Source: Chondrus crispus (lineage: Eukaryota > Rhodophyta > Florideophyceae > Gigartinales > Gigartinaceae). From it: 64,000 bases of DNA. The notes beneath the pieces are model-generated. The model searched no databases and had not been told where the DNA came from. It saw nothing but the letters and a program-made list of their open reading frames with translations. Location of the stretch: contig NW_005178988.1 of NCBI RefSeq assembly GCF_000350225.1, positions 113,521-177,520 of the forward strand, written 5' to 3'. Below are positions 9,673-18,847 of this stretch, in pieces. Numbering within the stretch: the stretch's first letter is position 1; every line of letters begins with the position of its first letter. A program made the position numbers and the translations under genes.

Positions 9673-10292
9673 TGTAGTATAACTACGAAAGAATTAGATT
9701 AGAAATTGGATCCGGCTCTGTAAGGCACGAACCTTACAGACAGCCGGTACCACACGTGTACGGGGGCACGCGCCCCCACGTGTACTATACGTGTACGACA
9801 CGTATACAGTCAGCCCCGTCGGCTGACAGTGCCGACTACAGTAGTGCCCCATAGTACAGTACGTACTGTACTAAGTTACGATAGACTAATTGTACATTAA
9901 ATGACGGAGCGGACCGGCGGCGGCGAAGGGGACAAGCACGGACTTGTCCACGACCTACCGCCTAGGTCTGACTTCCAGCTTATCCTAAGGAAGCTTCCGT
10001 TAGCTACCTTAAGGCGAGACCGAGCGCGGGTAGAGGACGCGCGAGCACGCGAGCGAGCCTAGATCCACCTCCGCCCGTCAGCGCTGGAACGTAACCCAGC
10101 GCTGCTCCGGGGCGTCGAGGCGTAGATCGGCCCGCGCGTGTGCGCGTCCTCCCCCCCGATCCCGCTCTACCACGCTACCCGGGCCCGTGCTCCGGTTTCG
10201 TTAGCTGGTCCGACTTCCCCCGTCTTCTCGTACGTACGGGTCTTCCAGGACTAAGCATACACCCCTATCCGTTTAGGGGTGTTTATGCTACA
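9673..10292 (+). repeat. 3' LTR of gypsy copy A (620 bp)
   Basis: It begins TGTAGTATAA and ends GCTACA. It aligns with the 610-bp LTRs of copy C from the attagatt block to the terminal ggggtg-ttat-aca. It carries several short hairpins: 9718-9739 (CTGTAAGG / CCTTACAG), a GTCAGCC / GGCTGAC stem near 9810, and nested ACGTGT dyads. These are conserved in position but not always in sequence between the two copies. Confidence 0.92.
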
Positions 10293-10602
10293 GAATTGAG
10301 TGGGTCCACGCGTGCAGTGTGGGCTAGAAGGGTTGCCCGGCCTCGGTCGTAATTTCTCGGTTGGTGAAGCAGCGCAGCGCACGGCGAGAGGCACTTCCCA
10401 CCTTGGGGCTCCACGGTTAGACGTCTGTTTTTGCATCTTTTGACCTCTTTATTGTGCTATTTGCTCGCGCCTCTCACGCGCAGCATTTCTTTTCTCCATT
10501 AATACTTTGGATGCTTCCCGCATCTTGAACACCTCACGTGTTTTACATAAGCAAGTTTTGCAGTGACCTTGCTTCTCGAACATATTCCAAATACTTTTGT
10601 TT
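10293..10602. other. Flank between gypsy LTR and copia pol
   Basis: 310 bp without a coding frame. It lies directly downstream of the copia pol stop and should be the start of that element's 3' untranslated region/LTR, cut off by gypsy copy A. No matching second copy was found right of 14861, so the copia LTR is not confirmed. Confidence 0.45.
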
Positions 10603-13600
10603 TCAGTTTTCCTTTTCGGTGATGCACAGAAGCGTCCTTAATTTCTGCAGTGTTCGGTAGTCCACGGGTTTGGTTAATATGTCCGCGAGCTGCGCAGTAG
10701 TAGGGACATGGTATAGCGAGATGATTTTCTTGAAGACGAGGTTCTTAGTGTGGTGATACTTCACATTGATGTGTTTGTTGCGCGAAGAAATTTGTTCCAC
10801 GGAAGCCATGGATATGGCTGCAGTGTTGTCGGACATTACTCTCGTAGCTCTAAGTTGAGGTGTCTTTCCCAGAAGTTCACTCAGCTCCGAAATCATTTGG
10901 CGTGTCCATGTAACTTCCTTTCCGCAATGCGACATTGCAATATATTCAGCCTCAGCGGAGGAAAGGGCAACAACGGTTTGTTTTTGACTTTTCCAAACCA
11001 CAGGTGCACAATTAAGTGTAATAACTACTCCAGATGTGGAGTGCCTTGTGTCTCTGCATCCCGCCCAGTCGGCATCTACGAAGGCAACAAGTGAATCATC
11101 ATCAAAACGATTTCCTCTAGAATACAATATCCCAAAGTTTCTTGTTCCGCAAATGTACCTTAGTACCCTGCGAAGTAAAATGTAGTGCCTTTCAGTTGGG
11201 TCATGTACATGACGAGCGAGAGCGCATACGGCAAACGAGATATCGGGACGAGTACACACGGCAAGATATAATAGTTCACCTATTGTGGAACGATATCTTG
11301 TATGTTCCGCGGACGAAAGGCGCCTATCCGATGTATGTGCTTTCCTGAGATCTGCATTGGTCGGAAGTGGGGTCCAGACCCCGTTCGCATGCTCTAGTCC
11401 ATGTCTGGTTAATAGACCAGCTGTGTATCGCGTTTGCGAGATGATTATTCCATGAGGCTTCTGAGAAATTTCCCATCCAATGAACGACTGTAGGGAGCCG
11501 AAGAACTTGACGTCAAAAGTTGCTTTTAGGTTACGTTTCAGAGTATCCAAGAGCTTCATTGAGTTGGTTGCAAACTTCATATCGTCTACGACAACCACGA
11601 CAACAATAAATTCATTTTCTTCTTGTAAGTAGAAAACGCGGGGGTCAGCAGCAGATTGCCTGAATCCCCACCTCAGGAACATTTGAGCTACCATCGATCC
11701 CCAAATACGGCCGGCTTGTTTTAAACCGTACATAGATTTTTGAAGAACACATACATGGTTTGGCATTGCTTCTTTTCCAGAGGAATCTGTAGGTTGTTCC
11801 ATTATAACTTCAAAGTCAATGTCGCCATATAGATATGCGTTCGCCACATCCCCTCCTTCGAGGAGAAGGTCACAAGCGGAGGCAAAAGCAAAAATAATAC
11901 GAATTGCGTCATGTGATGCAACAGGAGCATATAGAGAATCCGGATCGTACTCGAAACGAGGATCTTGTAGGTCCCCGCGAACGACGCAACGTGCCTTATG
12001 AAGAAAATCGACACCATCTTTGTCGATAGGCTTTAAGCGAAATACCCACGTGTAGGGCAATGGTTGATGTTGCGATGTGCGCAATATGTAGCGCCACGTC
12101 CGCCTTTTTATCAAAGCAGTGTACTCCCTGTCAATGGTCTGGCACCATAATGGACAAGTGACGGCTTCTGAGAATGAGCGCGGGACTTCAGAATTTGACA
12201 GTCTGGACTTGCGGCCAAAGTGAGATGATGAGATAAAAAGTGGTTCACGAAAAACGACGAAGGCTTGGATAAGTATATCTTCAGCAATTCCATCATCTCC
12301 ATTTTGACTTTCCAATTCACTCTGTCGTGCAATACCGTCCAGGAGAGAATGAACCCCGGGTAGCCTGTCTGTGGTGTATTGGCGGAAATCCCTGGTTCGC
12401 GTGATGATGACGCGATTCACTTCGGGAACAAAAATCCGGTATAGGCTTTCTTCGCTTTGAAGACCCACGAAGTGGCCATGATGTGCTCTTGCACTTAACT
12501 TTCTGTCCGATGATGTCGGTGATTTGTAGATAAATGCAAAACCAGGTTGTCCAAAAGGAGGTAGGCTGCCGTAATCGATTCGTGTCCTCGAATCCCATAT
12601 GAGAATGGGGAGTTTTCCTTGGATTCTCTCAGATGGTAACCTGTTTCTGAGCCAGTTACCGTGAGACATTGCTTCTGCCCAGAGGGATTTGGGTAACTTT
12701 GAATCAATAAGCAGAACACGAGAACGCATTCCAAGCTCTTGCATGAATCTTTCCGCAAGACCATTGCTCTGCGGTGCATATGGAGGGCTATACTCTAGCC
12801 TTATTCCATTATGCCTGCAGTATATCTTGAGTTCGTTAGAGACGTTCTCACCAGCTCCATCTAGTCTAGCATTAATGAGACGGTATCCGGACGCATTTTC
12901 GGCACGAGCTTTGTACTCCATGAGGCGTTGTGTTACTTCAGACTTTTCAGAAAGAAAATAAACATTTGACTTTGCCGTGAAGTCGTCAACTATGCCGAGA
13001 GCATAACTACGACCTCCAATTGATGTGGGATTAATTGGGCCAAGAACATCAAGATGGGCTAATTCCAGCGGAAAAGACACTGACCTTAGACTAGGTAGAA
13101 TCGTTGCTCGTTTTGCTTTTCCCAGCGAGCACGGAACACAGAGTATGTGATCCAATGTACCTCGCGGAAAAGTTGGGACGCTTGGAAATTGTTCAGAAAG
13201 TTGGAGATATCGAGCGGAGTTTGGATGTCCCAATTTTGAATGCCATTCTAGCGCATGGTTGGGAAGAGAATAGTCAACACGGGACGAAGATGCAATTTTT
13301 GCATGACATAATGTGCAAGACGAAAGAGGAAGCGTTGAACTCGCACCTTGAGGTGCGGTGGTTTGAGAGGCTGTATTTTGATTTTGGATTCTCATCTTGT
13401 ATAGTCCCTCACTTGCCTTCACGTAGAAAATGGTTCTGTTTGTAGAGCGGGTCGTAAGAAAACATGTGCTGTAGTTGTTAACAGCAGGTGGATCCCGAGT
13501 AAACAAGACGTTAAAATTGTCAGACAGTTGTCCGACTGATAGCATGTTGGCAGAGAATTTTGGAGTGTGGAATGCGTCGATGTACATCCCTCCGTTGAGA

Positions 13601-13614
13601 GGAATATAACAGTT
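10603..13614 (-). CDS. pol: Ty1/copia Pol: protease C-half, integrase, RT, RNase H
   Basis: The frame is open from the frameshift site (AAC codon at 13614); the first in-frame ATG is at 13587, giving 994 residues from there. Numbering from that Met, the integrase zinc module is H116, H121, C150, C153 and the DD35E triad is D180, D243, E279. RT carries VVDDM at 666-670 in place of the usual YVDDM. RNase H has DADWAG near 838 and ALSSAEAEY. The protein ends in LADILTKPV plus a short tail, as in other copia elements. No stops or frame breaks were seen, so the enzyme set may be functional. The residues before the Met continue the protease fold begun in the gag frame (VGKG, then NCYIPLNGG). Confidence 0.93.
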   Translation of the reverse strand, partial: NCYIPLNGGMYIDAFHTPKFSANMLSVGQLSDNFNVLFTRDPPAVNNYSTCFLTTRSTNRTIFYVKASEGLYKMRIQNQNTASQTTAPQGASSTLPLSSCTLCHAKIASSSRVDYSLPNHALEWHSKLGHPNSARYLQLSEQFPSVPTFPRGTLDHILCVPCSLGKAKRATILPSLRSVSFPLELAHLDVLGPINPTSIGGRSYALGIVDDFTAKSNVYFLSEKSEVTQRLMEYKARAENASGYRLINARLDGAGENVSNELKIYCRHNGIRLEYSPPYAPQSNGLAERFMQELGMRSRVLLIDSKLPKSLWAEAMSHGNWLRNRLPSERIQGKLPILIWDSRTRIDYGSLPPFGQPGFAFIYKSPTSSDRKLSARAHHGHFVGLQSEESLYRIFVPEVNRVIITRTRDFRQYTTDRLPGVHSLLDGIARQSELESQNGDDGIAEDILIQAFVVFREPLFISSSHFGRKSRLSNSEVPRSFSEAVTCPLWCQTIDREYTALIKRRTWRYILRTSQHQPLPYTWVFRLKPIDKDGVDFLHKARCVVRGDLQDPRFEYDPDSLYAPVASHDAIRIIFAFASACDLLLEGGDVANAYLYGDIDFEVIMEQPTDSSGKEAMPNHVCVLQKSMYGLKQAGRIWGSMVAQMFLRWGFRQSAADPRVFYLQEENEFIVVVVVVDDMKFATNSMKLLDTLKRNLKATFDVKFFGSLQSFIGWEISQKPHGIIISQTRYTAGLLTRHGLEHANGVWTPLPTNADLRKAHTSDRRLSSAEHTRYRSTIGELLYLAVCTRPDISFAVCALARHVHDPTERHYILLRRVLRYICGTRNFGILYSRGNRFDDDSLVAFVDADWAGCRDTRHSTSGVVITLNCAPVVWKSQKQTVVALSSAEAEYIAMSHCGKEVTWTRQMISELSELLGKTPQLRATRVMSDNTAAISMASVEQISSRNKHINVKYHHTKNLVFKKIISLYHVPTTAQLADILTKPVDYRTLQKLRTLLCITEKEN

Positions 13615-14861
13615 CCCTTTCCTACGATAATGGAGACTCCTGACGCAGATAGCACATCCTCAACAGCAACCTTTTCATAAACTATGAAAGAAGCTCTTGA
13701 ATGAAAAAAGTGGTGCGAACCGCCTGAATCAATTAGGGCATCCGCTGACTTTTCCTCATTGCAGACTGCTACTGAGCTGCGAAATTTCATACCAGCCATG
13801 AAACCGAATGAACGATCACGGTTAGATGGATTTGAAAGAGGCGGTAGCGGAGATATTGAGTTGTTCGACGCATATTGAGTGGATAAATGGTTGCCACGAC
13901 TTGCATTTTCGACACCGTTGTGAGGACCAGATGGTGTGGTTTGGTGTTGTGCCTGTGCCCATGGTGTTTGCGGAGTAGGGTGAAAATTGAAATTACGGTA
14001 CCCTCTTGTGTCTCTGTAACCTCCCCGGTTACGCAAATTTCCACGACCTCTTCGAGTACGATAGCGTCCTTGTCCTCGAAAGAATGAACCCCTTTTCGAG
14101 AAGGGTTGGTAACCGACTTGTTTGTGCCAGCAGTCAGAAGCGTAATGCCCAAGCTTGCCGCACACATAGCAAGGACCCTTTTTTTTCTTTCCAATACCTC
14201 CTTGTGGAGATATGAGTTGCGTTCCTGAATTGACCGCCGAAGCAGCTGTGGGATTAGAAGTCCCTCTTGGCAAGTTTCGCTTGCGCCTCAAGATTTCTCC
14301 TTCCACTGCAACAAGAAGCTTGTCGAAAGACATACCAACAGAGTTTGTGACCATTGCGAAGGGCTCGAACGACTCGGGTAGAGTTCTTATTAGCTTTGAG
14401 GCCTTGTCATCAACCCTTTTATCGTAGGACTCCAATTTCCCGATTATATCATTGAACTTCTCGAGATGGCGTTCCCAACTCTCACCATCCTTGAATGAAA
14501 GGTTTTCCAGTTCATGTTGCAAATTGATGATGAGTTGTGCATTGGAGGTAGTATGCAATTTTGCTAAAGAATCCCAAAGTTCTTTTGCAGTCTTGTTATC
14601 GTCATCGATGAGTTCGGCAAGCTGAGCAAGAGGTCCTGTTCCCAGACTTAACACAATCGCACTCTTCGCCTTCACCATGGCCTCGAGCCATTTCTTCCTC
14701 GTGGCAGTAGATGCATCCTCGGCAACTTCTGAAAACCCTAGCAGTTCAATGTCGTTGCGCCGAATAAAGGCATACAAACGGCGACGCCAGTGTAGATAGT
14801 CTTTTGCGCTGTTAAGCTTCGGAAGCTTCGTAACTGAGTCGTGATCTGTTCCGGAAGACAT
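13419..14861 (-). CDS. gag: Ty1/copia Gag with N-terminal half of protease
   Basis: The frame starts at ATG 14861 and ends at 13419 (480 residues). Residues 1-200 are helical and match copia Gag in layout (DYLHWRRRLYAFI near 21). A CX2CX4HX4C zinc knuckle occupies C231-C244, followed by an Arg/Gly-rich stretch. The aspartic protease signature DSGGSHHF starts at D378. Around codon 415 the protease homology leaves this frame and continues in the -1 frame; the last 65 or so residues here are therefore an alternative tail made when no frameshift occurs. The usual arrangement is one fused frame or a shift before protease, so the position of the junction is unusual. Confidence 0.9.
   Translation of the reverse strand: MSSGTDHDSVTKLPKLNSAKDYLHWRRRLYAFIRRNDIELLGFSEVAEDASTATRKKWLEAMVKAKSAIVLSLGTGPLAQLAELIDDDNKTAKELWDSLAKLHTTSNAQLIINLQHELENLSFKDGESWERHLEKFNDIIGKLESYDKRVDDKASKLIRTLPESFEPFAMVTNSVGMSFDKLLVAVEGEILRRKRNLPRGTSNPTAASAVNSGTQLISPQGGIGKKKKGPCYVCGKLGHYASDCWHKQVGYQPFSKRGSFFRGQGRYRTRRGRGNLRNRGGYRDTRGYRNFNFHPTPQTPWAQAQHQTTPSGPHNGVENASRGNHLSTQYASNNSISPLPPLSNPSNRDRSFGFMAGMKFRSSVAVCNEEKSADALIDSGGSHHFFHSRASFIVYEKVAVEDVLSASGVSIIVGKGTVIFLSTEGCTSTHSTLQNSLPTCYQSDNCLTILTSCLLGIHLLLTTTAHVFLRPALQTEPFST
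13583..13620 (-). promoter_or_regulatory. Candidate -1 programmed ribosomal frameshift signal
   Basis: On the minus strand a slippery heptamer A-AAG-GGA (13620-13614) fits X-XXY-YYZ exactly in the gag frame. Eight bases later lies a stem of seven pairs (13605-13599 with 13592-13586, one G-U) and a 6-base loop. The stem can be extended to ten pairs with a 5-base spacer. Reading slips from gag to the pol frame and resumes with AAC at 13614. Heptamer, frame, spacer and stem all agree with known eukaryotic and viral -1 sites. A chance indel at a heptamer is the alternative. Confidence 0.65.
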
Positions 14862-15323
14862 ATTAACGGTCGACTCACTAAATGTTTTAATTGTTGAGAA
14901 AAACGCTTTTGCTCATGCGATGCTACCATAACAAAATATGGTCCTCTCTTGACCTCTTCCGTTTAATGTTTCAATCTCATTACTGAACTAAGTATCCTTC
15001 TTTGCTGGGGCCTCTCGCCCCTAGGCCAGGTTGTCTATAGCCTCGGAGGTGCCTCGCGCACCTCCCAAGAATCCAGGTACATAGCTCAGGCTCAGGTGAT
15101 CATTGTTGTCGCCGCGCATTACAGCTATGTCATTGTCAGCTTTGAGTGTCACACCTCTCTCCGCCCCCGTTGTACATGTCACAGTCAACCTGTAGGTTGC
15201 TGCAATCAAGGCTGCAATCAACTTACAGTAGGTTGCTGCAGTCAAACTACAATGTATCAAATTTCTGATGCCGTATTTTTAGATTGTGAAAACTACCCTT
15301 CGAAGGGTACTGTGCAGCATCTC
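14862..15323. other. Intergenic stretch, possible copia leader
   Basis: About 460 bp without a gene. The first 100 bp upstream of gag should be the copia leader; on the minus strand it contains TGGTAGCATCGC, which could be a primer-binding site, but without LTR boundaries this is speculative. Further right are loose repeats of gttgctgcaRtcaa near 15190-15245. Confidence 0.4.
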
Positions 15324-15328
15324 GTTTC

Positions 15329-15483
15329 TGTCGATGTGGCCATGGTTGAGGTATGATAAGGGAAGGATACTAAGGATACTGAACTACGGTTGGCACCTCG
15401 GTGCTCTATTAAGTCGGCGGCGACGGCCGCTCTGTGACCTCGCGCCCTCCCGGGTTATCGGAATATAGCAAAGTCTAAGAGTC
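15329..15483 (+). repeat. Left terminal inverted repeat of the 15.3-18.8 kb element
   Basis: Positions 15329-15409 pair with 18762-18842, and 15405-15483 with 16925-17009 in inverted orientation. The second block has small indels (for example aattttgaac against aatatagcaa). Together they form one continuous long TIR. Confidence 0.8.
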
Positions 15484-16322
15484 GTTCTCTACTTTGCTCG
15501 CCCCTCGGCGTGCGGCCGAGGCTCCGGCGCTGGCGGCCCCTGCCGCCACAGAAGCGGCAGGGCCTAATGGGTGTGACGAAGGAGGGCGGTGTCGGACAAA
15601 ACTAATGACCACTACGTGGTCTCGGCGTTAGCCGGGATCTACAAGGGTGAGCGCGGTCTGGTAGCCCGAGTAAACTTCATCTTTCTCTAACTCTCTTTGT
15701 TTGTCTCGGGACCAGATTGACATGATGTCTGAAATCCGTCCCCAAATTTAGCCGATTAAGGCTAAGTCATGATTAGTGAAGTTCCACAGTAATGCGGGTT
15801 ACCGTGGCTGCTAAACGTCCCCTAGGTTCCTTAAGCACGAGGCCCCGGATGTAGAAATACTGAAAAATCAGGCTGGAAAATACAGTAGTTGGAAAAAAAC
15901 GGTGGCACCGACGAACGGTGTTTTACTCATCCAGGTCTTCCGACGAACGGAAGCTTCTGACCTTGATGTGTTATGTGTATCTGCCTTTTTCGCTGGGCTC
16001 TTCATTCTTCTCGCTAGTCGAGTCAGAAGCCTACCCTTTTATACTACCCAACCCAGTTCGCTCACATAAACCAAATTGCGAGGAACTACAATACGACCAT
16101 AAAAGATCGTTATACTCTCATACAAACAATAGTAAATCATCAATAGGAAGTGAAAGTTCAGTCCTACATAGCAAGTCATCATTACGAAGAAGAATACACC
16201 CGGTCCCACACCATTCGTTTCATAGGACAATACTCACACTCACACCTGAGCCCTTCGTCTACCTTCGGATGATCCAGGTTGTTGCGCTTGACAGTAATCA
16301 CTAACCATATCCGTTTCTAAGT
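15484..16322. other. Internal non-coding part of the TIR element
   Basis: About 840 bp. It starts GC-rich, with a hairpin cccctgccgc...gcggcagggcc near 15540, and turns AT-rich after 15900. No convincing ORF was found; the 128-residue plus-strand ORF at 15918-16304 has no features of a real protein. It may hold the 3' untranslated region of the secreted-protein gene. Confidence 0.4.
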
Positions 16323-16883
16323 CTAGATATTAACCAGCCTTCTGCTTGTGCACCGCCCCTCCGTGATTCTCTTCTCACATTGAGTGGCACACCAGTTTGC
16401 GGAGGCTCTAGTCAGTTTGGCCAGTTCCGACGTTCTGTACCTTACCTCGTGCGCCAGGATTGCACATCCACCAAGTCCCGCAGCGCAGTCCTCGCCTTTG
16501 GTCAGACACTTGATGCACGCGAAGTGGCAACCGCAGGTCAGAGCTCCGGGGGTCTTCTTGGCCACAACGATAATATCTTTCGTCTTGACAGCCATCTCTC
16601 TCTCAGTGGTACACGTCCTGCACGCGTTCCTAACATCCTTCACAAATTCATAAGACTTGTCTCTCAAAGTACTTACGATGCACGTGGATGGCAGCGCCAT
16701 ACGCCTATCGGCAACTGAGCCACTCATCGGGTAGTCCCGTGCCCAAATTCGCAATGACGCAGGGCTACAGACTGTATTTGCGCTGACCCTTGTGAAGAGG
16801 AGGTACGCCACCATCAACAGAGTAGCTTTGATAGGCAAACTCCGCTGTACAGCAGTCACACGCGGCGACGTTGAGGCCTTCAT
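16323..16883 (-). CDS. Small cysteine-rich secreted protein (hypothetical), cargo of a TIR element
   Basis: 186 residues in one uninterrupted frame from ATG 16883. The first 34 residues look like a secretion signal: basic N-region, hydrophobic core ATLLMVAYLLF, then a small-residue cleavage region ending VSA before NTVC. The mature part has about a dozen cysteines, several in close pairs (CRTC, CGC, CIKC), suggesting a disulfide-rich or metal-binding extracellular protein. No family is recognised. It lies alone between the TIRs of the element, about 40 bp from the right TIR, which could supply its promoter. Intactness against a decayed background hints at function or recent capture. Chance ORF is the alternative, but signal peptide plus cysteine spacing makes that less likely. 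Confidence 0.6.
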   Translation of the reverse strand: MKASTSPRVTAVQRSLPIKATLLMVAYLLFTRVSANTVCSPASLRIWARDYPMSGSVADRRMALPSTCIVSTLRDKSYEFVKDVRNACRTCTTEREMAVKTKDIIVVAKKTPGALTCGCHFACIKCLTKGEDCAAGLGGCAILAHEVRYRTSELAKLTRASANWCATQCEKRITEGRCTSRRLVNI

Positions 16884-16924
16884 GGTTTAGTAATCTTGTT
16901 CTTGACTTTAAAATGAAAATTGAA

Positions 16925-17006
16925 TAGACTCTTAGACGTTGTTCAAAATTCCGACAACCCGGGAGGGCGCGAGGTCACAGAGCTGCCGTCGCGCCGACTT
17001 AAATAG
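16925..17006 (-). repeat. Right TIR, inner part
   Basis: Inverted copy of 15405-15483, sharing the block cgggagggcgcgaggtcaca. It is cut at 17006 by the inserted sequence; the outer part of the TIR continues at 18762. Confidence 0.8.
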
Positions 17007-17026
17007 AATCCGGTTTGCGTAAATAA

Positions 17027-17077
17027 AGAATCCGGTTTGCGTAAGCTCACTAAGTGAGCTTACGCAAACCGGATTCT
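17027..17077. repeat. Palindrome made of two abutting element ends
   Basis: Perfect 24-bp arms separated by taa, containing tccggtttgcgtaagctcac and its complement. A third partial copy (aatccggtttgcgtaaa) lies at 17007. The arms equal the terminal sequence of the insertion, so this may be a head-to-head junction of two element ends. Confidence 0.8.
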
Positions 17078-17281
17078 GCAGATTTCTGCAAACAATTCTG
17101 CAAAAAACCTTACACTGAAATTGCATATACAGAATTCTGCAATCAAGTCGTGACAAAAATTGCCGAAATGTGAGTTTTAGTGAAGAGAATTTCAGCATGG
17201 TTGTGAGAAATGATAGGGACAGGTGTCGTGTAATTGGCGGTAGTTTGATAGGATACATGCATGATACACAGCAATACAAGG

Positions 17282-17551
17282 TTACCAATTCGTTGCCGCC
17301 ACCGCTTGTGTCACCCTTACCCTCCTCGCCTTGTCCGACTTAACAACCCCTACCAGTTCCTTGAGCGCCTCCATCGGATTCCGCTCTCCGCCAAACACAA
17401 CCTTCCCTCCCACCTTCCCCGCCTCCAGTATCTCTGCCGTCTCCCTAGCCGCCTCCACCCTCAATTCTGTCCTCACGTGCGACAACCCGGCGTTCAACGT
17501 CGCCGCCATTAACCTTGCAAACGGCCTCACCTTCCTCATCTCCCTACGCAT
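17282..17551 (-). pseudogene. Possible captured gene fragment inside the 17.0-18.8 kb insertion
   Basis: An 89-residue minus-strand frame ending at 17282, rich in Ala, Glu, Arg and Val with amphipathic helical character (RTELRVEAARETAEILEAGK). GC-rich minus-strand frames continue upstream to about 18110 but not in one frame, which would fit several captured or spliced exons. No family is recognised. Chance open frames in GC-rich DNA remain possible. Confidence 0.3.
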
Positions 17552-18847
17552 CTCACACTCGTCTCCCTCCCGGCCTTCCTCACGCCGGTCGCCTCATCGC
17601 ACAGCGCGTCCAACCGACGCGAACTGCACGCGGGCCATGGCCCAACGGGAGGCCGTGTGGAGCGACGAGCTCGCCCGACCCGCTCGCGCACACTCTCCCC
17701 ACGGGAGAGTCGCGTGGTGCAGGCGCAGACCAGTTTCAACAGCTCAGGACGTGTCTCGCAGACTTTGCGCAGGAGTCGCACGACAGGCTCACAGCGCACG
17801 AACGGCGCGCCCAGGAGCTGCTTCGTCGCATCGGCGAGGCGGAAAACGGCGCGCCCATGTGAGAGACGCGCTGGAAGTGGGGAGATAGCGCCTTGTAGAA
17901 CTCGACGCTAGCGAGCTGTTGCGTCGCGCTTGCGGTAGAGTCGGGTGCCATTGTGTAAATTGTACCCTGCCTGACAGCGCCGTTGATTTTCTGCACGGTG
18001 AGACGGCGAGGGAGACGGCGGGAGGGGCTGCCGCAAATGGCGGGCGGGACGAAGCGGAAGCGCGGAGTCGGCGAGGGACAGTGCTACACGAGCGCGATGG
18101 CGTTACCAGCACCTGAAAGCGCGGTCTGACACGGGCGCAAAGGTGGCAAGCGGGAGCGAACCGTTCGGGGAGTTGAGCGTCTGGTCGCGAGCGGGAGGCA
18201 CTTCGTGATGGAGGTCTAGATTAGCGGGGAATGCTACGACGCGGGCTGCTGCGGTTACCCGCGAGAGGGAGGGAGGAAGCGGGCGGTGGCGTGGGGGAGC
18301 CGCCCGCAACCTGAAACGCACACAAACTCTCCGCAAACATGTAATCTTGATAGTCCTTGATACAGTAGCATGTGCCATTTTCATTGCCAAATTAAGAGTT
18401 GCTGTGGTGTGACAGAATGCGGAGTCGTGTAGATCGTCTGCAAACAGAATTGCAGAACGCGACTTGCGAAGGGACTTTTTAACGTCTCACCAAAGCTGTG
18501 CGATGGTCCTTTTGCCTCCCCCGCCCCATCGTGCAATCGACGGCTACCTCGATCGCCGTCGTTGCGACGATGGTACCACTCTACAGTGTCTAGTTGTACT
18601 GCATGCCCTTTTCGACTAATACTCCCATGTTTGAAAGTCTACGTTTGGCGTAAACGTTTTAGAAAAGTGTTCACAAATTTTTCAGAAATGGGTTTCGGCA
18701 ATTGATGATGCAGAATTTCTGCATTTGTATTGCTGAAATTCTCGTTTGCGTAAGCTCTGTCATAGAGCACCGGGGTGCCAACCGTAGTTCAGTATCCTTA
18801 GTATCCTTCCCTTATCATACCTCAACCATCGCCACATCGACAGTTTC

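Larger units (their letters stand above)
1..10292 (+). mobile_element. Ty3/gypsy chromovirus-type LTR retrotransposon, copy A (5' part outside window)
   Basis: The order is gag end, pol (protease, RT, RNase H, integrase), chromodomain, long non-coding spacer, antisense ORF, polypurine tract and 3' LTR. It is the same family as the complete copy at 37761-51441: gag/pol and LTRs align throughout. The 5' LTR, leader and gag start lie left of the window. The 3' LTR ends in CA at 10292; the next five bases (gaatt, 10293-10297) would be the target duplication, but the other copy cannot be seen. The pol frame is intact apart from the displaced chromodomain, so this copy is younger or better preserved than copy C. 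It ends against the flank of the copia element at 10.6-14.9 kb. Confidence 0.93.
10603..14861 (-). mobile_element. Ty1/copia retrotransposon with intact coding capacity (LTRs not delimited)
   Basis: Gag with a zinc knuckle, then protease, integrase, RT and RNase H in Ty1/copia order, all motifs present and with only one frame change, at a slippery site. No LTR pair could be matched on the two sides. The left flank is truncated by gypsy copy A, which may have carried the rest of the 3' LTR out of view. This is a different lineage from the degenerate copia-type elements at 27-34 and 34-54 kb. Confidence 0.9.
17007..18761. mobile_element. 1.75-kb insertion with AT-rich ends and GC-rich core
   Basis: It interrupts the right TIR of the surrounding element and is flanked by atag (17003-17006 and 18762-18765), a 4-bp duplication that is single in the undisturbed left TIR. 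The inner ends share GAGCTTACGCAAAC (from 17056, and inverted near 18745-18757) and nearby ctgcag/ttctgca motifs in opposite orientation, so it is probably a non-autonomous DNA element. The ends (17007-17260, 18340-18761) are AT-rich, the core GC-rich and codon-like, as when gene fragments are captured. Confidence 0.6.
15329..18842. mobile_element. TIR element carrying a secreted-protein gene, right TIR split by an insertion
   Basis: The ends TGTCGATG and CATCGACA are inverted, and flanked by gtttc on both sides (15324-15328, 18843-18847), a 5-bp target duplication. The left TIR is about 155 bp (15329-15483). Its complement is present on the right in two blocks: 16925-17006 and 18762-18842, the latter 80 of 82 bp identical. 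The blocks are separated by an insertion at 17007-18761 flanked by atag. Without it the element would be about 1.76 kb. The only good gene inside is on the minus strand at 16323-16883; no transposase is seen. The superfamily is unclear from TIR and 5-bp duplication. Confidence 0.75.

Noticed and set aside
10293..15000. LTR pair for the intact copia element
   Set aside because: No matching repeats were found on the two sides by eye; the left flank is cut by gypsy copy A.
15540..15850. Structured GC-rich segment as an rRNA or tRNA gene
   Set aside because: No conserved rRNA core or cloverleaf could be recognised; only simple hairpins.
17331..17888. Plus-strand ORFs of 115-185 codons at 17.3-17.9 kb
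   Set aside because: Ser/Pro/Arg-rich products typical of GC-rich non-coding frames; the minus-strand frame there looks more protein-like.
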